Below are positions 1 through 8,961 of a DNA stretch of 37,058 bases, piece by piece. Below the pieces are notes generated by a model, which searched no databases, was not told where the DNA came from, and was given only the letters and a program-made list of their open reading frames with translations. The position numbers and the translations under genes were made by a program. The DNA comes from UBA7236 sp964638865 (GTDB lineage Bacteria > Bacteroidota > Bacteroidia > Chitinophagales > BACL12), in contig CAZXBG010000014.1 in the NCBI GenBank assembly GCA_964638865.1, positions 1 to 37,058 of the forward strand, read 5' to 3'. Position 1 is the first letter of the stretch. Each line of letters opens with the position of its first letter.

Positions 1-264
1 CTCGATGCATTGGATCTTTTTATTTCCATCCGGACGAAGGAGTAGAGAGGAGAGTGTAATGCGTGTTGCCCTCTCACTGCAAATGAACTTAACATTTCCA
101 TCCCCACGGTAGTGCAAAAAAAGAAATTCAATCAATAATACCAGCAGTATGCAATCTCATTACTCATAACTCATTACTCATCATTTTATTGTCACGAACC
201 TGTTAATCCCACAACCTCAGAAACTATTTAATTAATAATTCGTAATTTGGACTAAATATTCAGC
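1..264. other. Intergenic left edge with short direct repeat
   Basis: No convincing gene is visible. Positions about 155-184 hold a short direct repeat built from the words ACTCATT and ACTCATA. No perfect TAnnTTTG promoter was found before rpoD; the nearest look-alike, GTAATTTG at 242-249, lacks the leading TA. The promoter of rpoD is therefore unassigned. Confidence 0.5.
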
Positions 265-1131
265 ATGCGGCAAATCAAAATTACCCACTCTATTACTTCT
301 CGGGAAAACGATTCTCTCGAAAAATATTTGACGGAGATCGGAAAAATTGAGCTGATCACTCCGGAGGAAGAAGCTGTGCTTGCGAAAAAAATTCGCGAGG
401 GTGATGAAGCTGCATTGGATAAACTCACTATGGCAAATTTGCGTTTTGTTGTTTCTGTTGCAAAACAATATCAGGGTCACGGACTCACTTTAAGTGATTT
501 GATAAATGAAGGAAATGTAGGATTAATTAAATCGGCGAAAAAATTTGATGAAACAAAAGGATTTAAATTTATTTCTTATGCAGTGTGGTGGATTCGTCAA
601 TCTATTATGTTAGCAATTGTGGAACATTCCCGTTTAATTCGTTTGCCTTTAAATAAAGCCGGCAATGTTTCTAAAATGAACAGAATGTCGAATCAGTTTG
701 AACAAATAAATGAAAGGGAACCCACCGCAGAAGAAATTGCAGAAGTATTACATTTAAAAGATGGCGATGTAAAAGAAATTATATTAAGCAATATAAAACA
801 TGTTTCCATGGATGCTCCTTTAAACGGAGAATTTGAAGACGGAAGCATGGCTGATATTCTGGCAGATAAAAATGAAGACACTCCGGATAAATCATTAATA
901 AATGAATCGCTTAAAAATGAAATTGCAACTGCCTTAAAAATATTGGCTCCACGTGAAGCGGAAGTGATCGCCGCTTATTTCGGAATTAACGGATATGCTG
1001 CAATGAGTATTGATGAAATTGCACATAAATTTGATCTCTCCCGGGAGCGAGTGCGGCAAATTAAAGAAAGGGCAATACGCAGACTTCGCAAGGCAACTAC
1101 AAGTGATTTTTTAAAGCCCTACTTAGGTTAA
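265..1131 (+). CDS. rpoD: Primary sigma factor RpoD (Bacteroidota short form)
   Basis: This is the housekeeping sigma-70 factor that directs RNA polymerase to promoters. Region 1.2 lies at about residues 15-47, region 2 at about 55-125 (with KFDETKGFKFISYAVWWI and RQSI, the core-binding and -10 recognition helices), region 3 at about 130-205 and region 4 at about 215-285. The region 4.2 helix-turn-helix, SIDEIAHKFDLSRERVRQIK, begins at residue 248. At 288 aa it lacks the long region 1.1 and non-conserved insert of E. coli RpoD, as is normal in Bacteroidota, whose primary sigma recognises TTG/TAnnTTTG promoters. Such promoters occur in this window. The gene is convergent with metK, with a repeat island between them. 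Identification is firm. Confidence 0.97.
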   Translation: MRQIKITHSITSRENDSLEKYLTEIGKIELITPEEEAVLAKKIREGDEAALDKLTMANLRFVVSVAKQYQGHGLTLSDLINEGNVGLIKSAKKFDETKGFKFISYAVWWIRQSIMLAIVEHSRLIRLPLNKAGNVSKMNRMSNQFEQINEREPTAEEIAEVLHLKDGDVKEIILSNIKHVSMDAPLNGEFEDGSMADILADKNEDTPDKSLINESLKNEIATALKILAPREAEVIAAYFGINGYAAMSIDEIAHKFDLSRERVRQIKERAIRRLRKATTSDFLKPYLG

Positions 1132-1232
1132 TTAAGGAGGCTTCCCGCAGAGTAAGGTTTTTGATTCACGCAGAATGTGGTTTTTTATTCACGCAGAGCT
1201 GCAGAGTGCGCAGAGGAATAATTTGTTTATTA

Positions 1233-1519
1233 TTTTACTACGTAAAATAATATTAAACAATGAATTATATTTTACTACGTAAAATAANNNNNNNNNNNNN
1301 NNNNNNNNNNNNNNNNNNNNNNNNNNNNNNNNNNNNNNNNNNNNNNNNNNNNNNNNNNNNNNNNNNNNNNNNNNNNNNNNNNNNNNNTTTTACTACGTAA
1401 AATAATATTAAACAATGAATTATATTTTACTACGTAAAATAATATTAAACAATGAATTATATTTTACTACGTAAAATAACGATGACTATATTTATAATTA
1501 TATTTTACGAAGTAAAATA
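1233..1519. repeat. 37-bp tandem array with palindromic core, interrupted by gap
   Basis: Units start at 1233, 1270, 1388, 1425 and 1462, giving an exact 37-bp period on both sides of the gap. Each unit begins with TTTTACTACGTAAAAT, a 7-bp stem (ATTTTAC/GTAAAAT) around a TAC loop, followed by an AT-rich linker. A diverged final copy at about 1502-1519 keeps both stem arms but has GAA in the loop. There are no unique spacers, so it is not a CRISPR. The true copy number is unknown because 1288-1387 is N. Confidence 0.9.
1288..1387. other. Assembly gap of 100 N
   Basis: There are exactly 100 consecutive N, a conventional placeholder for a gap of unknown length. It begins and ends inside the 37-bp tandem array, so it probably marks a repeat collapse and not missing genes. 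Confidence 0.97.
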
Positions 1520-1602
1520 ATAATACTCTGCGCACTCTGCAGCTCTGCGGGAAACAAAACCACACTCTGCTGGAAACAAAACCACACTCTGCGGGAAACA
1601 AA

Positions 1603-2856
1603 TCACAACTTAAATGCTTTTTTAATAGCATCAATATAATCCAGTTTCTCCCATGGAAATAATTCCACTTTCATTTTTATTGTTTTTCCGCTGCCGTCTC
1701 GGAAGGTTTTTTCCACGATTTTTGTTTCGCGTCCCATGTGTCCGTATGCAGCAGTTTCTGCATAGATAGGAGTGCGCAGTTTAAAACGCTGTTCTATGGA
1801 ATAAGGACGCAGGTCGAAAATCTTTTGAATTTTTTTCGATATCTCTCCATCACTCATTTTAATCTTTGCAGTATTATAGGTATCAATATATAAACCAACA
1901 GGTTCAGCAACGCCAATAGCATAAGCAACCTGAACTAAAACTTCATCGCACAAACCTGCTGCCACCATATTTTTTGCAATATGACGCACTGCATAAGCTG
2001 CTGAGCGATCCACTTTTGAAGGATCTTTTCCACTGAATGCTCCGCCACCGTGAGCACCTTTTCCGCCGTAGGTATCCACAATAATTTTTCTTCCCGTTAA
2101 TCCGGTGTCGCCATGTGGTCCGCCGATCACGAATTTTCCTGTCGGATTTACATGTAAAGTAAAATTTCCATCAAATAATTTCTGATTGCGTTTCGGCAAC
2201 AATTTTTTTACACGTGGAATTAATATCTCTTCCACATCTTTTTTTATTACAGCAAGCATTTTTTTCTCCTCGGCAAAATCATCATGTTGTGTGGAAATAA
2301 CGATGGTATCGATGCGCATTGGATTTTTATTATCGTCGTATTCCATGGTAACCTGACTTTTTGAATCGGGACGTAAATACAACATCTGTTTACCCGCCTT
2401 TCTGATTGCAGCGAGTTCACGCAACAATAAATTTGCAATATCCAATGGAAGCGGCATATAATTATCCGTTTCTTTAGTAGCATATCCAAACATCATTCCC
2501 TGATCTCCTGCTCCCTGGTCTGCTTTTTTCTTTCTAATCACCCCTTGGTGAATATCCGGACTTTGTTCGTGAATGGCAGATAATACCCCACAAGATTTAG
2601 CTTCGAACATATATTCACTCCTGGTATAACCTATACGGGCAATCACGTCTCTCGCGATCTGCTGCACATCCAAATAAGTTTTCGACCTCACCTCACCGGC
2701 TAAAATCACCTGACCCGTAGTTACCAATGTTTCACATGCAACTTTACTTTCGGGGTCAAATGCTAAAAAGTGATCTATTAATGCATCCGATATCTGATCC
2801 GCAACCTTATCCGGATGCCCTTCGCTTACGCTCTCTGAGGTGAATAAATATGACAT
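1603..2856 (-). CDS. metK: S-adenosylmethionine synthetase
   Basis: MetK makes S-adenosylmethionine from methionine and ATP in the cytoplasm. The N-terminal signature SEGHPDKVADQISDALIDHF starts at residue 11 and includes the ATP/metal-binding His-Pro-Asp (14-16). GAGDQGMMFGYA starts at residue 115, and the P-loop-like GGGAFSGKDPSKVDRSAAY lies near residue 271. All expected blocks are present. The 417-aa length exceeds the 384 aa of E. coli MetK but fits Bacteroidota homologues, which carry extra loops. The start is supported by a promoter element 22 bp upstream. It probably supplies the methyl donor for the two methyltransferases near the right end, though nothing links them in sequence. Confidence 0.97.
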   Translation of the reverse strand: MSYLFTSESVSEGHPDKVADQISDALIDHFLAFDPESKVACETLVTTGQVILAGEVRSKTYLDVQQIARDVIARIGYTRSEYMFEAKSCGVLSAIHEQSPDIHQGVIRKKKADQGAGDQGMMFGYATKETDNYMPLPLDIANLLLRELAAIRKAGKQMLYLRPDSKSQVTMEYDDNKNPMRIDTIVISTQHDDFAEEKKMLAVIKKDVEEILIPRVKKLLPKRNQKLFDGNFTLHVNPTGKFVIGGPHGDTGLTGRKIIVDTYGGKGAHGGGAFSGKDPSKVDRSAAYAVRHIAKNMVAAGLCDEVLVQVAYAIGVAEPVGLYIDTYNTAKIKMSDGEISKKIQKIFDLRPYSIEQRFKLRTPIYAETAAYGHMGRETKIVEKTFRDGSGKTIKMKVELFPWEKLDYIDAIKKAFKL

Positions 2857-2877
2857 GTATGATTAAAATTTAGGTCG

Positions 2878-2885
2878 CAAAGATA
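2878..2885 (-). promoter_or_regulatory. Promoter of metK (-7 element TATCTTTG)
   Basis: On the minus strand TATCTTTG matches TAnnTTTG exactly. A TTG at 2906-2908 (-33) sits 20 bp upstream, within the known spacing. The predicted leader is about 18 nt, too short for a SAM riboswitch. Confidence 0.75.
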
Positions 2886-2998
2886 ATAAACCGCAAGGCA
2901 AATGACAACGAATAAGCTAAAATAGGATGTGTATAAAGCCTCTTATCATCAAGACCGTTGCTTAATCCTAATGAAGCATCTTTTCATATTATTACAGC

Positions 2999-4057
2999 TT
3001 ATTTAATATTTCTTTTCCGTGTGCGCGATTTATTAAAAATATTCTGCCCTTTATCGACTCCTTTTCTCAATAATTTTTGCTCTTCCTCCGGCAGTTGAAT
3101 AATATTAAAACATTCCGTTGAACAACATCCTCCAAATTGAACCGCACATTCTGCGCATTGAATAAATAATAAATGGCAACCGGAATTAACACAATTGGTA
3201 TGTGTATCAGCTGGTTTTCCGCATTGGTGACAAGTGGAAATAATTTCGTTGCCTATTTTTTCTCCAAGTCTGTCGTCAAAAACAAAATTTTTTCCAAGAA
3301 ATTTGTTTTCGAGTTGTGCTTCTTTTATGTTGTTAACATAATTAATAATTCCACCTTCAAGATGATACACATTTTTAAATCCGTTGTGCAGCATATAGGC
3401 ACTTGCTTTTTCGCAACGAATTCCTCCGGTGCAATACATTATAATATTTGCGTCTTTATTTTCTTTTAATAAATCGGCTGCCATTGGCAGTTGTTCCCGA
3501 AAAGTATCACTTGGAATTTCGAGTGCATTTTCAAAATGGCCAACTTCATATTCGTAGTGATTGCGCATATCAACTATAATGGTATCAGGGTTCTGCGACA
3601 TAGTATTAAATTGTTTTGCATCTACATACTTCCCTTTTTTATCCATATTGAAATTTTCATCCTCAATTCCATCCGCCACAATTTTATAACGCACTTTTAT
3701 TTTCAATACCCAAAATGATTTGCCGTCATCGTCAACTGCAATATTTAACCGCAATTGTTTTACACCTGTTAATAAATCAATGTATTGTTCTGATTTTACA
3801 ACCGAATTAATAAAAAATTTAAATGCTTCCATATTAAAATCAGGAACACTTATTTGTGCATTAATTCCTTCTGTAGCAATATATATTCTTCCAAACACAT
3901 TTAAAATAGAAAGCTGTGCAAACAACATATCTCGAAATTGTTGCGGATCATCTATCGGAAAATATTCGTAAAAGGAAAGTGTAATTCTTTTTTCGTTGGA
4001 TTCCAGCATTTGCTGTTTCAACTCAATATGCGCAACTCTGTTGTATAATAAAGCCAT
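2999..4057 (-). CDS. trhO: tRNA uridine(34) hydroxylase, rhodanese-like (TrhO/YceA)
   Basis: This family hydroxylates uridine-34 of certain tRNAs on the way to 5-(carboxy)methoxyuridine. With the start at 4057 the protein is 352 aa, close to E. coli YceA. The N-terminal block RITLSFYEYFPI and NVFGRIYIATEGINAQISVP are hallmark motifs. A rhodanese domain follows, with DMRNHYEYEVGHFENALEIP and the active loop MYCTGGIRCEKAS, whose first Cys is about residue 209. A Cys-rich tail (CHQCG...CHLLFIQC...CC) looks metal-binding. The frame extends upstream to 4189, but a perfect promoter element lies at 4110-4117 inside that extension and family homology begins at MALLYNRV, so the downstream ATG is preferred. 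Confidence 0.93.
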   Translation of the reverse strand: MALLYNRVAHIELKQQMLESNEKRITLSFYEYFPIDDPQQFRDMLFAQLSILNVFGRIYIATEGINAQISVPDFNMEAFKFFINSVVKSEQYIDLLTGVKQLRLNIAVDDDGKSFWVLKIKVRYKIVADGIEDENFNMDKKGKYVDAKQFNTMSQNPDTIIVDMRNHYEYEVGHFENALEIPSDTFREQLPMAADLLKENKDANIIMYCTGGIRCEKASAYMLHNGFKNVYHLEGGIINYVNNIKEAQLENKFLGKNFVFDDRLGEKIGNEIISTCHQCGKPADTHTNCVNSGCHLLFIQCAECAVQFGGCCSTECFNIIQLPEEEQKLLRKGVDKGQNIFNKSRTRKRNIK

Positions 4058-4109
4058 AAAAGAAATTTTGTTTCCCGTTGCAGGCGGGGTGAAATCTCCA
4101 TAAACGCCG

Positions 4110-4117
4110 CAAAGGTA
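4110..4117 (-). promoter_or_regulatory. Promoter of trhO (-7 element TACCTTTG)
   Basis: TACCTTTG on the minus strand matches TAnnTTTG, with a TTG at 4136-4138, 18 bp upstream. It places transcription start near 4106, giving a leader of about 49 nt to the ATG at 4057 and excluding the upstream in-frame start at 4189. Confidence 0.65.
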
Positions 4118-4233
4118 AGATGTTCCATACTCAATCAATAATTTTTGAAAGAGAATAATATTCTTTGCACATTGACTTGATTTTATCAAACAGAATAGGT
4201 AATATTAACTTTTATTAACCAAAAATATTCAAA

Positions 4234-6255
4234 ATGAAAAAAGGATTTTTACTCCCAATATTACTGATAAGCTCCACAGTGATGTTCTCACAAACCATTA
4301 TCGGTACCACATCTTACGATGTACAAACCAATAACGGAGCCAAACACAGGATATCTGTGTATGATGATGGACGTATCTCAGCCGCCTGGACAGGTTCTAG
4401 TGACTATGCAGTTGGAACAACATACCCTGACCGCGGTATGTTCTTTAATCATTACAACGGTGCAACCTGGGGTGCTTTTCCCGCTGCACGTGTGGAAACC
4501 ACAAAAACCGGTTTTGGGGAAGTGATAACGGTAATGGACCATGAAGTGATGATTGCGCATGATGGGGCTGTTGTTTCACAGCAACTTTATGCAAATGCAA
4601 GTATAGGTGGAACTACTTGGACCGAAATTGGAGGTTCTGATGATGTAATAGGTTTCTGGCCTGCAGCAGTTTGTCCTGAAGGAACAAATGATATCTACGT
4701 TGTAAATGCAAATGCGAACCCACCTACAGAATTGCGTTTTTCACGTTCTGATGATGGTGGTATTACATGGACAGTATTAAATACAACCGTTCCTTTTTTA
4801 ACCGCCGCAGATGGAATTCCTGGTTTATCTACCGGACTCGTTGCTGCTGCTGAAACTTATCAGATTGCTGTTTATGGAACCAATGTTTACATTTTATACG
4901 GAGTACCTAACTCAGATCTTGTATTAATTCATTCTGCTTCAAACGGAGCAGTTGGAACATGGACAAATACTGTTATTCATGATTTTCCAATCAGCACATA
5001 TGATGGTTTGGCTCAAACAGATGTAGATGGTGATTTTGTTACAGATATAATTGAAACTACAGATGGAAACCACAATATGTTTATTGACGCTTCAGGTAAT
5101 GTGCATGTTTATACCGGATATGTAAAAATTTTCAACGATGGTATTGGCTCATTTTGGTCATATCAGTATGAAGATGCAATGGGAATATGGCAATGGCAGA
5201 CAGGTATGGATGAAGCTGTAAAAATTGATCTTACCTTAGATTGGGATAATGCTGATGGTTTAAATGATCCTTTAGCAGGTATTGGTGTTTTCAGATCTCA
5301 TTACCGTTATTCGGGTATTGTTTCAATGCCGGGTGGTGCTATTGATCCCATTACAGGAAGATATTATCTTATCTATGCAATGCTTATGGAGTATACTGAC
5401 CTTTTTGGTGATCCACTAAATGTATCTGCGCAATCGTTCAGAGATATTTTCGGAGTTTATAGTGATGACAATGGTGCAACATGGTCAACACCGGTTAACC
5501 TGACAAATACAGCGGAATCAGGAAAGGAAAATGTTTACACTTCTGTTTACCCTGAATTTACAGGTGGCAAATTCCATATGGTATGGCAAGAGGATGTTTA
5601 TCCAGGAACTACAATTACAGATTTTGACCCAATCGGGGTAAATAATATAATGTATAATGGTTACACGGACGAAGATTTTGGTGTAACTCCAATGGGTTGT
5701 AATGCAGTTACAGGACCAGGCGGATTATACGCTGATGGAATCACATCAACTAATGCTGTTATGCATTGGGATGCAGTTGATATGGCTGAACAATATATAG
5801 TTGCATTCTGGTTGGCCGATGATTTGGCAACTGTTGGAAAAAGACGACCAAATACAAATATGTACGCTATTCCGGAAGGAAAATTAGTGCCTGAAACTAC
5901 TTATGGTTTCCGTGTTAAAACTGTTTGTTATGCTGATGGAGAAATTTCTCCGTATTCAGAAATTGCTTATTTCACTACACTTCCATTAAGAGAAGGGGAA
6001 AGCAGACAATCTATTGATCTTTTCCCAAATCCAACCGATGGTAATTTTAATTTGGAATTAAATGGATTTGAGGATTCAGAAACAAGTACAATTATTTTAA
6101 ATTCAACCGGTCAGGTAATTTATGAAAGTAATGGTACTCCACGCGAATTTAATTACCAACTGCCAATCGATCTTAGTGATGCTCCGGCAGGAATTTATTA
6201 TGTAATGGTTTCTTTTAATGGAAGCGTAATTACAAAAACAGTTATGATCAACTGA
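4234..6255 (+). CDS. Secreted Asp-box (BNR-type) protein with FN3 domain and T9SS signal
   Basis: The product is a 673-aa exported protein of unknown function. Residues 1-20 form a signal peptide ending FSQ. Residues 21-485 form a beta-rich domain with two Asp-box motifs, SDDGGITW (172-179) and SDDNGATW (410-417), and an Asp-rich DVDGDFVTD loop near 263 that could bind calcium. A fibronectin type III-like domain spans about 497-582. The last 80 residues, from IDLFPNPTDGNF to the end, are a T9SS type A sorting domain, so the protein should cross the outer membrane. It is paralogous to the next gene over the first 480 residues. I see no sialidase FRIP motif and do not assign an enzyme activity. 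A terminator follows it. Confidence 0.85.
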   Translation: MKKGFLLPILLISSTVMFSQTIIGTTSYDVQTNNGAKHRISVYDDGRISAAWTGSSDYAVGTTYPDRGMFFNHYNGATWGAFPAARVETTKTGFGEVITVMDHEVMIAHDGAVVSQQLYANASIGGTTWTEIGGSDDVIGFWPAAVCPEGTNDIYVVNANANPPTELRFSRSDDGGITWTVLNTTVPFLTAADGIPGLSTGLVAAAETYQIAVYGTNVYILYGVPNSDLVLIHSASNGAVGTWTNTVIHDFPISTYDGLAQTDVDGDFVTDIIETTDGNHNMFIDASGNVHVYTGYVKIFNDGIGSFWSYQYEDAMGIWQWQTGMDEAVKIDLTLDWDNADGLNDPLAGIGVFRSHYRYSGIVSMPGGAIDPITGRYYLIYAMLMEYTDLFGDPLNVSAQSFRDIFGVYSDDNGATWSTPVNLTNTAESGKENVYTSVYPEFTGGKFHMVWQEDVYPGTTITDFDPIGVNNIMYNGYTDEDFGVTPMGCNAVTGPGGLYADGITSTNAVMHWDAVDMAEQYIVAFWLADDLATVGKRRPNTNMYAIPEGKLVPETTYGFRVKTVCYADGEISPYSEIAYFTTLPLREGESRQSIDLFPNPTDGNFNLELNGFEDSETSTIILNSTGQVIYESNGTPREFNYQLPIDLSDAPAGIYYVMVSFNGSVITKTVMIN

Positions 6256-6271
6256 TTTTAATTCAAACCTA

Positions 6272-6305
6272 AAAACCTCCGGTCGATACTTTGGCCGGAG
6301 GTTTT
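6272..6305 (+). terminator. Rho-independent terminator after the 4234 gene
   Basis: A 13-bp stem (6272-6284 with 6293-6305, one G-T pair) is built on CCTCCGG/CCGGAGG with an 8-nt loop and A/T-rich flanks. It lies 17 bp after the stop codon and separates the two Asp-box paralogues into independent transcripts. Confidence 0.85.
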
Positions 6306-6417
6306 CATTTTTAAAAACTTGCTGAATTGTTTTTTTTGTTTATTATTTCTTAATATTACTATCGGATTTATTTTCTTAACGCGTTCGTCGTTTGACGGGC
6401 AATAAAAACACATCAGA

Positions 6418-8796
6418 ATGAGAAAACTTTCACTCCTTTTTTCTATCGTTTTTTTGAGTGCCTTATTAGCTGCACAAACAATAATTGGGACTACAACCTA
6501 CGATGCCCAATCAAACAATGCTTCCAAGAACCGCATCAAGGTTTATGATGATGGCACAATTTCGGCCATCTGGACAGGATCTACTGATTTTGCCGGCGCC
6601 TTTCCGGATCGCGGAATGTTTTATCAGCATTACGATGGAGTTGCCTGGGCAGCAACACCAACTGCGCGTATTGAAACTGTGCGCACAGGTTTTGGGGAGT
6701 TATTAAAAGTAGAAGACCATGAAGTTGTTGTGGCACATGATGCAGCAGCAAATAGAATGCAACTTTTTGCTAATGATGCAATAGGTTCTAATGTTTGGAC
6801 AGAACTTGATGGGTCTGATGATATTAGAGGAATCTGGCCTGTTACATGCTCGCCGGAGGGAACTGATGATATTTATGTGGTAAATGCAGATACCCAAATT
6901 ATTGCAAATCTCAATTTTTCAAGATCTGATGATGGCGGTTTAACTTGGGCAATATTAAATTATACCTTGCCATTTTTAACAGCAGCTGATGGCATGCCCG
7001 CTATTACAAACGGAGCCGATTCTTATCAGATATCAGCGTATGGTTCGGATGTTTATGTTTTATTCGGGATGATAAATTCCGATCTGCTTTTATTACACTC
7101 TGACGATTATGGAAATGATGGTTCATGGGAAAAAATAACGGTTATAGATTTTCCTTATGATAACTATACAGGAACTGTGCAAACGGATGTTGATTTGGAT
7201 GGAATTACGGATACCGTTGCAACAAATGATGGTTACCACGATATGATTATGGAGGACGATGGAACCTTGCATATTTTTTCGGGATATTACAGAATTTATA
7301 GCGATGCATTTGCAGGATATTGGACTGTTAATTGGAGAACTTCCGGAATCTGGCATTGGACAACCGGAATGGCAGGTGCCGAAGTAATTGATACCGAATT
7401 AGATTGGAATAATGATGATTGTTTATCTGATCCTTATGCAGGAATTGGATTGAGCGTCCTTAATTATCGCAGTGCAGGAATTTCAAGTTCTCCGGGTGGA
7501 ACGTGGGATGCAATTACCGGCAGATTGTATTTAATTTTTGCGATGAAAATTGAATACACAGATATTTTTGACGACCCGCTGAATTTTTCAGCTCAATCAT
7601 TCCGCGATCTTTTCGGAATGTATTCAGATGATGATGGAATTTCCTGGTCGCCTCCTGTTAACCTAACGGAGACTGCTGAAGATGGGGAAGAAAATTATTA
7701 TGTATACGTGAATGACCGGGTAAACGGTGGAAAAATTCAGGCAATTTGGCAACAAGATCTTGAACCTGGAATTTTTATAGAAGGAGATCCTATTGTTGAA
7801 AATAATATTCGGTATGCGGCTTGGGATGCAGAAAGTTTTGTGCCTACAATGCCTAATGCAAACTTCAGTTATGTTGCTGATGAAGGGGAAGTTACGTTTA
7901 CTAATTTATCTACCAATTCCTATGGCTGTTATTTATGGGATTTTGGTGATGCAACAACAGGAACAGAAGAAAATCCAATTCACAATTATGCAACAGCAGG
8001 AACCTATAATGTTTGTTTAACAGCTAATAATCCTTATGGTTCTGATACATATTGTTCTTCAGTAACGGTTATTTTGCCTCCGAATGCTGCATTTTCTTAT
8101 ACAGGTGATCCTGTTGTAACATTTACAGATCTAACATTAAATTCTCCAACATCATGGAGCTGGAATTTTGGTGATGGCGGAACAAGTAATTTGCAAAATC
8201 CTGTACATACCTATTTAACAGAATCAACTTTTACAGTTTGTTTAACTGCAACTAATGCTTTGGGTTTTGAAGTGTATTGTTTACCTGTTGTAATTGACAG
8301 TACCGAATTTTTACTACCTGCTGCTGATTTTACTGTTTCCTTTAGCGGATTAATTGCAACATTTACAGATATATCCACAAATACCCCTACAGAGTGGTTA
8401 TGGGACTTTGGTGATGGCGGGACTGTTACCGTGCAAAATCCTACACATGCATATCCTGTGGATGGAGATTATAATGTTTGTCTGACTGCATCAAATGCTT
8501 ATGGAGAAAATGCAAATTGTAAAGTGATTTCTACAACAGGAATTAATACAATTCAGCATGTTTTATTAAATGTATATCCAAACCCGGCAAATGAATTTGT
8601 AATTATTGAATTAATGGATTTTAATCCTCAAACAATTGAAATGTACGATCTGCTCGGGCAAAAAATAAACATCGCCTATAAATATAATTCCAATAATATT
8701 GTTGAAATAAATACTTCAGAATTAATTACAGGTAATTATATCGTGAAGATTAAAAATGATAAAGGAGAAATAATTGTTAGGTTGATGAAGGAATAG
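6418..8796 (+). CDS. Secreted Asp-box protein with three PKD domains and T9SS signal
   Basis: This 792-aa exported protein has a signal peptide (about 1-20, ending AAQ). An Asp-box domain spans about 21-478, with SDDGGLTW (170-177), SDDDGISW (403-410) and an EF-hand-like DVDLDGITD loop near 257. Three PKD domains follow at about 480-552, 556-627 and 634-705, each with the W-x-F-G-D signature (LWDFGD, SWNFGD, LWDFGD) and a VCLTA(T/S/N)N strand. A T9SS type A sorting domain covers about 713-792 (VYPNPANEF). The N-terminal domain aligns with the upstream paralogue without long gaps, but the stalk is unrelated. The binding target is unknown; PKD and FN3 domains usually serve as spacers or carbohydrate/protein contacts. 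Confidence 0.86.
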   Translation: MRKLSLLFSIVFLSALLAAQTIIGTTTYDAQSNNASKNRIKVYDDGTISAIWTGSTDFAGAFPDRGMFYQHYDGVAWAATPTARIETVRTGFGELLKVEDHEVVVAHDAAANRMQLFANDAIGSNVWTELDGSDDIRGIWPVTCSPEGTDDIYVVNADTQIIANLNFSRSDDGGLTWAILNYTLPFLTAADGMPAITNGADSYQISAYGSDVYVLFGMINSDLLLLHSDDYGNDGSWEKITVIDFPYDNYTGTVQTDVDLDGITDTVATNDGYHDMIMEDDGTLHIFSGYYRIYSDAFAGYWTVNWRTSGIWHWTTGMAGAEVIDTELDWNNDDCLSDPYAGIGLSVLNYRSAGISSSPGGTWDAITGRLYLIFAMKIEYTDIFDDPLNFSAQSFRDLFGMYSDDDGISWSPPVNLTETAEDGEENYYVYVNDRVNGGKIQAIWQQDLEPGIFIEGDPIVENNIRYAAWDAESFVPTMPNANFSYVADEGEVTFTNLSTNSYGCYLWDFGDATTGTEENPIHNYATAGTYNVCLTANNPYGSDTYCSSVTVILPPNAAFSYTGDPVVTFTDLTLNSPTSWSWNFGDGGTSNLQNPVHTYLTESTFTVCLTATNALGFEVYCLPVVIDSTEFLLPAADFTVSFSGLIATFTDISTNTPTEWLWDFGDGGTVTVQNPTHAYPVDGDYNVCLTASNAYGENANCKVISTTGINTIQHVLLNVYPNPANEFVIIELMDFNPQTIEMYDLLGQKINIAYKYNSNNIVEINTSELITGNYIVKIKNDKGEIIVRLMKE

Positions 8797-8851
8797 GTAA
8801 AAATGTGTGATTAACATCTCTGCAAAAATGAGTAGAAGATTTTAATTGTTG

Positions 8852-8905
8852 CCACGAATTCATGTATTAGTAGAAATATTAACTTGTGAATTCGTGGTTT
8901 TTTTA
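8852..8905 (+). terminator. Rho-independent terminator after the 6418 gene
   Basis: CCACGAATTCA at 8852-8862 pairs perfectly with TGAATTCGTGG at 8887-8897 (11 bp), followed by seven T at 8898-8904 and further T-rich sequence. The stem resembles a common Bacteroidota intergenic repeat. Confidence 0.8.
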
Positions 8906-8961
8906 TTTTTCTCTTCCACACATTTCCTTCATTATATTGCTCCATTCACAAAACGTGTTCC

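Larger units (their letters stand above)
1146..1592. repeat. Composite inverted repeat between rpoD and metK
   Basis: Two arms face each other around an internal tandem array. The 24-bp core at 1192-1215 is repeated exactly, in inverted orientation, at 1526-1549. Each arm carries three copies of a related word. On the left these are CGCAGAGTAAGG (1146), CGCAGAATGTGG (1169) and the core (1192). On the right, read on the minus strand, they are two CAGAGTGTGGTTTT copies within about 1561-1592 and the core. The element fills the space between the stop codons of two convergent genes. It may act as a bidirectional transcript end, but that is inference. CGCAGAG-type words are familiar intergenic repeats in Bacteroidota. 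Confidence 0.85.

Noticed and set aside
232..480. Minus-strand frame of 82 codons overlapping the start of rpoD
   Set aside because: It lies opposite conserved rpoD codons and has no recognisable domain or promoter; it is a shadow frame.
1233..1519. Possible CRISPR array (37-bp repeats)
   Set aside because: The units are contiguous with no unique spacers between them, and no cas gene is in the window. It is a plain tandem repeat.
2857..2998. SAM riboswitch before metK
   Set aside because: The promoter element at 2878-2885 leaves a leader of only about 18 nt, and no riboswitch-like pairing is visible in the gap.
4058..4189. N-terminal 44-residue extension of trhO
   Set aside because: Family homology begins at MALLYNRV, and a perfect promoter element lies within the extension.
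4206..4213. TAACTTTT as the promoter of the 4234 gene
   Set aside because: It matches 7 of 8 positions, but the nearest TTG is 26 bp upstream, outside the usual spacing, so I did not list it.
4234..8796. Annotating the Asp-box proteins as sialidases
   Set aside because: Only two Asp boxes are seen in each, and the FRIP motif and Arg triad of sialidases are not recognisable.
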